Origin: Lingula anatina
Taxonomy: Eukaryota; Brachiopoda; Lingulata; Lingulida; Lingulidae
DNA length: 64,000 bases
Direction of reading: 5' to 3'
Assembly: GCF_001039355.2 (NCBI RefSeq)
Contig: NW_019775524.1
Location: 624,481-688,480, forward strand
A model generated the notes under the pieces. The model was not told the DNA's origin. It made no database searches and worked only from the letters and a program-made list of their open reading frames with translations. The position numbers were made by a program, and so were the translations under genes. Of this stretch, positions 13,801 through 21,100 are shown piece by piece. Numbering within the stretch: the stretch's first letter is position 1; each line of letters opens with the position of its first letter.

Positions 13801-16791
13801 AAATAGTCCTAAAATAAGATCCATGATGATGTATTATTGTACTTGTTGTAGATTTTGTGGAAATTGCATTTAAATTGCAAGCAACTGAAGATGTCGGTAT
13901 CCGCTACTCGCTGGGCGGTCTAATATAAGGCTGTGCCTATGCGCTTAAGGACGCCTGTGAGATCCAAGACCTGCATAAATCCATACTTTTTAGTCATCCC
14001 TGAGTGGTCAACGCCGTGCTATGGCGACTGGGGACATGGCTACTACAGTCACTGCTACATCATCAATGACACTCTCACAGATTGGGAGACAGCGAATGAT
14101 GATTGCCATAGACTCGGAGGCTACATCTGGGTCCCAGAGACAATTGCCGAGAGGAACCATGTGTCTGGTTTATCGACACTCACTCGCTGGTGGGTTGGTA
14201 AGTATACATTTACTTTTAAGTTAAGTATATTTTTCAATGATTTTCAAAAAATAATAATAATATTCAGACGAACACAGGGCCGTAGCCTCCGGGGGGGCAG
14301 GGGGGGCGGNACTTCTTATCCCTTTTGGCAAAGATTATTGAATCTTTGAGTGAAATTCAGGAAAATTTCAATTTAACCCCAGATGAAATCTTATCACAAC
14401 CATTATGTCAAAACTCAAAAATTGAAAGAAATTAAAAAACTATTTTCCATAAAAGATGGTGTAAAAATGTTTTTGGTTTTTTTACATCAATGATATTATA
14501 AATGATATTTGAAATCCCCTCTGTCTAGAGTAACTCAACAAAAAATCAACCTTAACACTAACTTTCTGGGCTAATTCAGCATGTTAAATACTTGTTGCTA
14601 GGGTAATATGCTGCCTAGCAACTGTTGCAATGGTTTACTTGGGTTTTCAATGTCTTAATTTAGTATAGTGATAGTTCGATGGTTTGAATCATTATTAAAA
14701 GCCTTTTTAAATAATTTAAACTGAACAAGAGAGGTCCAATTAGCTTGTTACTAAGGTAAATCACTTCCTTAGCAACGGTTGCTAAGCAACGCTTTGAAAT
14801 TTTGGGCACTGCCCTTGAAAATGATCAGCATAGTCCAAAGAACATTTGTGCCAAGTTTCATGCTTTTTCCACCTTTTGAGCAATTTTTGCACCAGTCATC
14901 TAGACTACTCCCACAACCTCCCCACTCAGGGGGCTTTGCCCCCTCGTGTCCGCTTACTGCCCCCCCTGGCATTTTGCTCAGGCTACGGCCCTGGAACAGT
15001 GAGTTATTTGACCTTCCACATATAATAAGGGTCTATAGCTGTATATATATTTTATGTTATTCATGGTCATGTCTACTTGATATTGAATTATACCATGTTT
15101 GTGTTCACACAAATATATTTATTGCAGCAAAAACGAGGTATAGTTGTTAGAGGCAAGAGCAAGAGGCATAGTTATTAGTAAATGAGGATATTGGGTTTGT
15201 TTTACATTAAGGGAATTTTTTTAATGAATAGATGGATTTATTGACGTTTGACCATAATATGGCGTGTGTTTGATAGAAATAGGCCAAGAAATTAGGTCTT
15301 ACAGGTTTTGTGAACTTGGGCGTTTTTTTTGTGACACAAGCCAATAATTCTCAAAGACTCCTGAAAACAGACACTACATGTAGTTATTTAACACCTCTTT
15401 CCCCAGGTATTACCGACCCATGGTATACGGAAGCAACTATTCCGTTGTCTGGATCTCTGCTGAAAGATAACATTTTCAGTAGCAACGAACCGGATGATTT
15501 GGACAAGATTTACGTTCGCTTAAACGGAGCTGGCGTAAGTGACACTGACTCGGGCACTACAGACAGGAGGAACATCTGTGAGCAAAGCCCAGGTAGTATC
15601 TACAACATTGTGTCCCTATTGGTTTATATTTCAATACAGATTGGACATTGTTGGTGATTTCATTGCCTCTGTCAATGCATGGTTATAGATATGTGTTGTA
15701 ATGCTTCGGTTTGAAATGTATTATATATAACTGAGAGAGAGAGAAGGAGAGTGCAATTAATTTCTTTAACAAAGAGAATTTGGGGAGTTGAATTTAGTTG
15801 AGATTGTTACCACTTCTTTTTATACTGAATAAACTCTATCCTGAAAGTTTCATCAATATATGCCAATATTTTTTAAGGATACCTTGTCCACCAACAAATA
15901 GACATATCGACGCTGATGCAAACAAAAACTTATATTTCAGCTTACCTTGGCTGTTATCGTACGGAAAGTGGCCTGGCCGCAACCCTCAGCAGTCCCTTAC
16001 ACATGAACCTCCAGCAGTGTATTGAGTACTGCCGTGGACTGTCCCGTGCCTTCGCCGGTGTGTCTTCCTCGGAGTGTTACTGCACGCAGACCGTTACTGA
16101 AGCTAACAAGGAGAACGACTTCACTCTCTGTGATACAAAATGTCCTGGAAACAAACACCAGTTCTGCGGGGGCAATGGATATGTTTCGATGTATCTTGTT
16201 AGTAAGTGCCAGTGTGTGTGTGTGTGAGTGTGTGTGTGTGTGTGTGCTTGTGTGTGTGTGTGTGTGCGCGCGTGTTTGTGCGTGTATACTTGCATACATC
16301 TGTCTACGCCGATAGATGGGCAGACGTAAAAAGCTACATACATAGATAGTTGAACTATAATTATTATACACCTGTTTTTATTGCGTGATAAATCAAATAA
16401 AAATTGTTCTGGTAAGGTGAGAACCTCTGCAGCCACTGGAAATTAATGGAACCAGAAAAATATTGCGACATTTTGTAATTAACTGTAAAGGTGTAAATAA
16501 CCCACTGCCTTTTGTAAACCACACAGAGATGTACTGTAGTGCGGTTTATAAGAACAAGACTTCACTTTTACTTTTTAGCTTGGATATCAGTAGTAGCCAG
16601 TTCCTGTGATGTCCTGTACAAAAACGGTGTCAGGGAGTACGGGCAGTATTGGGTGGCAGCGGAATGGATAGCCCAAAACATCCGAGTGGAGTGCTTTACA
16701 TCAAGTGAGTTCTTTGCCCATTGTAAGCTCCTAGTTATTTTGGATTGAGTGTTCCGTTAATATTCTTTTGTTTATTTCTTATTACTTACAT

Positions 16792-16826
<35 letters not shown>

Positions 16827-18105
16827 TTTTTTCCTTTGTGTGTGTGTGTGTGTGATTTCAAAAGATATGATTGTTTTGAAAGGTATCTAAGTCCCGGTCT
16901 TTAAAAATGCACGTTTAATTTTAATTTTTTAATTGAAAATGTAATATCAATAAAAATGGATATAAACGCGTCAGACCTTTGAGGTACCCCTTCGAAATTC
17001 GGTGCCTAGAAAATTTTCTTAATATTAAGTTTTATTTTATTGATTCCAGTTCTCATAAGGCTTTAAAACAAATTTAACGTGGTTGCCAATTTGGCAGCCT
17101 TTGGGATTTCAAAATGTCAAAATGGCCGCCAATTCTCAATTTTCTTTATAAATGTTCTTAAAATACTGAATGATATTCAGTTAATTATATTTAATTTTTT
17201 TGTTTGGTAATGTTTGGCTGATATATCAGTACATGATTTTCATATATCGTTTCAGGTCCGTGTAACGAGTGGCTGGTATATCAGATCATGTTTTTCATAT
17301 ATTGTTTCAGGTCCGTGTAACGAGTGGCTGATATATCAGGTCACGTTTTTCATATATCGTTTCAGGTCAGTGTAACGAGTGGCTGATTTATCAGATCAGC
17401 GATTCTTCAATATCGGCATCATCCAGCAGAAGCAACCTCTCGCATACTGATATAAGGTGCGGTTCACATTTAATTCAGTAGATAAATAGAATAAAAAACG
17501 TTTTACTCTTCACATTTATATTGAGTTTTCTTGCCGCCATGGCGGATATCTGTACTCTCTCTCTTTTTTTTTTTTTTTAGTCAAAAACATGCTGTTATTG
17601 TTAAATAGCGAAAAATGGCAAATTAATATATCCAAGCATTATAGCAGTTTGCTGAAAATTTAATAATAATAATAATAATAATAATAATGAATTTTATTTG
17701 CACCACTCCAGACTATATGGTGAGAGTGGATGGGGTCCAGACGTAAGTGCTGACACTAACGGCTCTTGGGTTCAGCTGTCCTTTCCAAACCGGTATATAG
17801 TCACTGGCTTCAAGACACAAGGTATGTTTTATTTTAATCGTATGTGATAACTGTGTAATTAACGGGCTAGTCATTAAACGCTTAACTCCATTGTTAGATG
17901 TGCAATAAACTTAGCAATACGACTATTATATGGGATTTCCTCATTGACCATTTACCAAGCACTGAGCAGGTGCAAGAGAAAAAAAAATTGAAAACGTCAT
18001 GCGATTGACCAATATGATAAGTACGAGGGGGAATTCGGTAGTTTCAATTTGTTTTATTTCAAGGGGGAATTATTTATGAAATCACACGACCTATAGACTC
18101 CATGC

Positions 18106-18184
<79 letters not shown>

Positions 18185-21100
18185 TTCACAGGGCGTAATG
18201 ATATTGATCAATTAGAGAGAGTGCAGAACTTTACAGTACAGTACAGAGATACAAGTATTGGCGCTGACTGGAGAACGTACATCAATGAGTCCGACGAAAA
18301 TGTGGTAAGATTTATATCAACTTTTCACAAAATTTTATCTTTGCCAATAACTGGAAAATCGAACAAGGGTATTATTGTTTTTGTGTTGTTTGAAAGTAAC
18401 TTTAATTGCACGTTATTCGTTTCTTTTTTTTTAATTTTGTGCAATTTGTATAGTAAAGTTGGCTTGTTTGTCTCTATATTCTATCCACCATATAATAACC
18501 AAACTTTTGGCGCCTTTTTACACATTAAAAAAGTATCTTCATTATGCGTGACGCGGCCGTGCGTTACAATTAATGCCGTAATTAATTTATAACATGTAGT
18601 AATTGCGTATAAAAGTAAACTTAATGGGTTTTATGTAAATATATTGGATGGCAGGCATACTGCAGATGGCTTATTTTCTTATATGCCACTTAACCAGAGA
18701 TAAAATCCATGAAGCAAAGTGGCGCGGGACGTTCAATAATTCAAATAAGTGACAGTTGGATGTTTGTTGCGATTCTTATTCTATTTGCTTATCCATTTAA
18801 CAAACATTTATTTTAGTTTCAAATAACCAGCATCTTATTTTTAAGTTTGACGCCAGAGGGCCAACGAGTAGCGATTTCAACACCCCTGTGTACAACGAAG
18901 TTGAGGACCCGTTTGTGGCCACAGATATCCGAGTTCTGCCGGAAACCGGCAGCTGTCTAGGGTCCGGATGTGTCATGAGATTGGACGTCAGCGGGTGCCA
19001 GTTTGATACATTCTCAGGTAAAATAATTCTTGATCATGGATTGTTGATCAGCCAGTTGCGGCACCGCCAGAGGCAAATATTTCACTGTGCGCTTTGACTA
19101 GTCGTTGGCGTGTGGTTAAGGTTAATCGCGCTAGCCACAACTGTTATACGGTTTTAACATTAAATATTCCATTAATGTACATTATTTGATTTTCTTTATC
19201 CCACCAAGAAACTGCTGTGGACATAGGATGCTTCCTGGATGACCAAAACCACCCAGAATTCCCGAATATCCTGTCTTCCGGTATCACGTCGACGTCAGAA
19301 TGTCGTGAGCTTTGTGCACAGGGTGGTTACATGTACGCTGCTGTCACCAACGGTATGACATCCAACGGTTGTTTAAAGGGAATACGCGGTTATCATTAAA
19401 GGGATAACAACTCTTGGTATGAAATCTATATTTCACAAAAAAAAAAAAAAAAATCATAGAAATATAATATAATATATTCTATTTTACCACAAAAACGGCA
19501 GTTATAGCAATTATTTTGAAATCTGTGCTTGTCATCGTACCATGTGATCTCCATAGAGAGTTTATAACCAAAAAAAAACTTTTTAGAAAAAAAAAACAGG
19601 GACTAACTTTGAACGTAGAAATGGATTCATTAACCATTTGTAAGTATGAGAAAATTGGCATTTACCCCATCAAAAAATTTTGGCCAAAATGAACGGTTGT
19701 TATCCTTTTAATATTATTGCCAACATATGAGGAACACAAGTAGAAGTAAGAAATATATAGAATCAAACGTTTAAATGCCTGCACACACAAACACATTTAT
19801 GATAAACAACAAAAAGATGAAACAATACTCAAAGGTACAGAACGCGGGAACACTGAAAAGCAGAGAAACTAGACTATTGTAAAGCAACAAATAATAGTAA
19901 TTATTATCATTTTCTCAGGGACCGTGTGTGGGTGCGGAAACGAGATCGGAAAATACGGGAAGGTACGCCAGAGAATGTGCAATATCGCGTGCACCGGCAA
20001 CCCACGTGACGCATGCGGTGGAGAATTATTCAATTCAGTCTTCCGAGTTTGGAGTAAGTACGACTCAAGTGCAGGTCTCAAACAAAAATGGCAGCACAAA
20101 TGCAGTCGGAAGTGGTTGACAAAATATATTTGCGAAAAGAAAAAATGTAAGAATGTGTTAATGCAATGAATGTTGAATTAAATTGTCATATGACTGCGAC
20201 GATCAGTTGCGTTTGTATTCAATATGTAAATAAGTCAGAGCTCATACATATATAAACCAAAAAAAAAATAAATAACACCAGATAAAGAGCTTAAATTTAC
20301 TTTTGACAGGTATTAAGTGCCCGGAACTTCCACAAATATCCAATATGGACTTGAATACGACCGAACGTTCCCATGGTGACGTTGCAAAATACACGTGTCT
20401 CCATGGATACCGGTTGCCTTCAGGAACCAATGAAACAGACGTCTTGAGATGTGTTCAGAAGCAATGGGTAGGGGATATCCCTGCCCAGGGATGCGAACGT
20501 ACGTTAAAACTTATCAACCCTAATTGCGTTGCTTTTTATTAGTGTGGGTATGATATGTACATTGTCACAATCTGTGAGAAAAATTCTAATCGTGTGTCCG
20601 CACATGCATATGTAACATATACTGCTTTTATGTTATTAGTTCTTTTTCAGAACTCATACTTCTTGACAAGTCATATAATAAAAGATCTTTTGAAAATAAA
20701 ATATTTAAATGATACCTAGAAATAGGTCAGGCCTTTTGTCGTGTAGAATTCCAGGCCCAATAATCTCCTTCTCAATTTTCATGAAACTGAATTATACTAT
20801 TACTGGATGCGTTTTGCCTTATTAACAGGCATAGTTTGCAACGGAGCGCTACCCACTGTGGCCAACGCGACAAGAACAGATACCGGGAATTTCTTGGATA
20901 GCACTGCCACCTACCGATGCTTCTATGGTTTCCTGTACCCAGATGAAAGCGATGTCCAGCAGCTTCGTTGCCAGGATACTGGGGCGTGGTCATCTTTATC
21001 TCATACTGATTGCCAGGGTAATTTCTCCTCCAACCCAAACCTTGTTCATTTATTTTTTAACAGTATTTGTTCCTTGGAACTCCTGGGCCAATTTCAGTTT

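Noticed and set aside
16077-16436. His/Thr-rich frames around (TG)n arrays
   Set aside because: Low-complexity translation of the microsatellite on the other strand of the WSC exon and its intron.
18820-18845. Earlier acceptors (TTTTAG or AACCAG) for the last F5/8C exon
   Set aside because: TTTTAG gives the wrong phase and AACCAG is absent in gene B; TTTAAG before TTTGACGCC fits all three copies.
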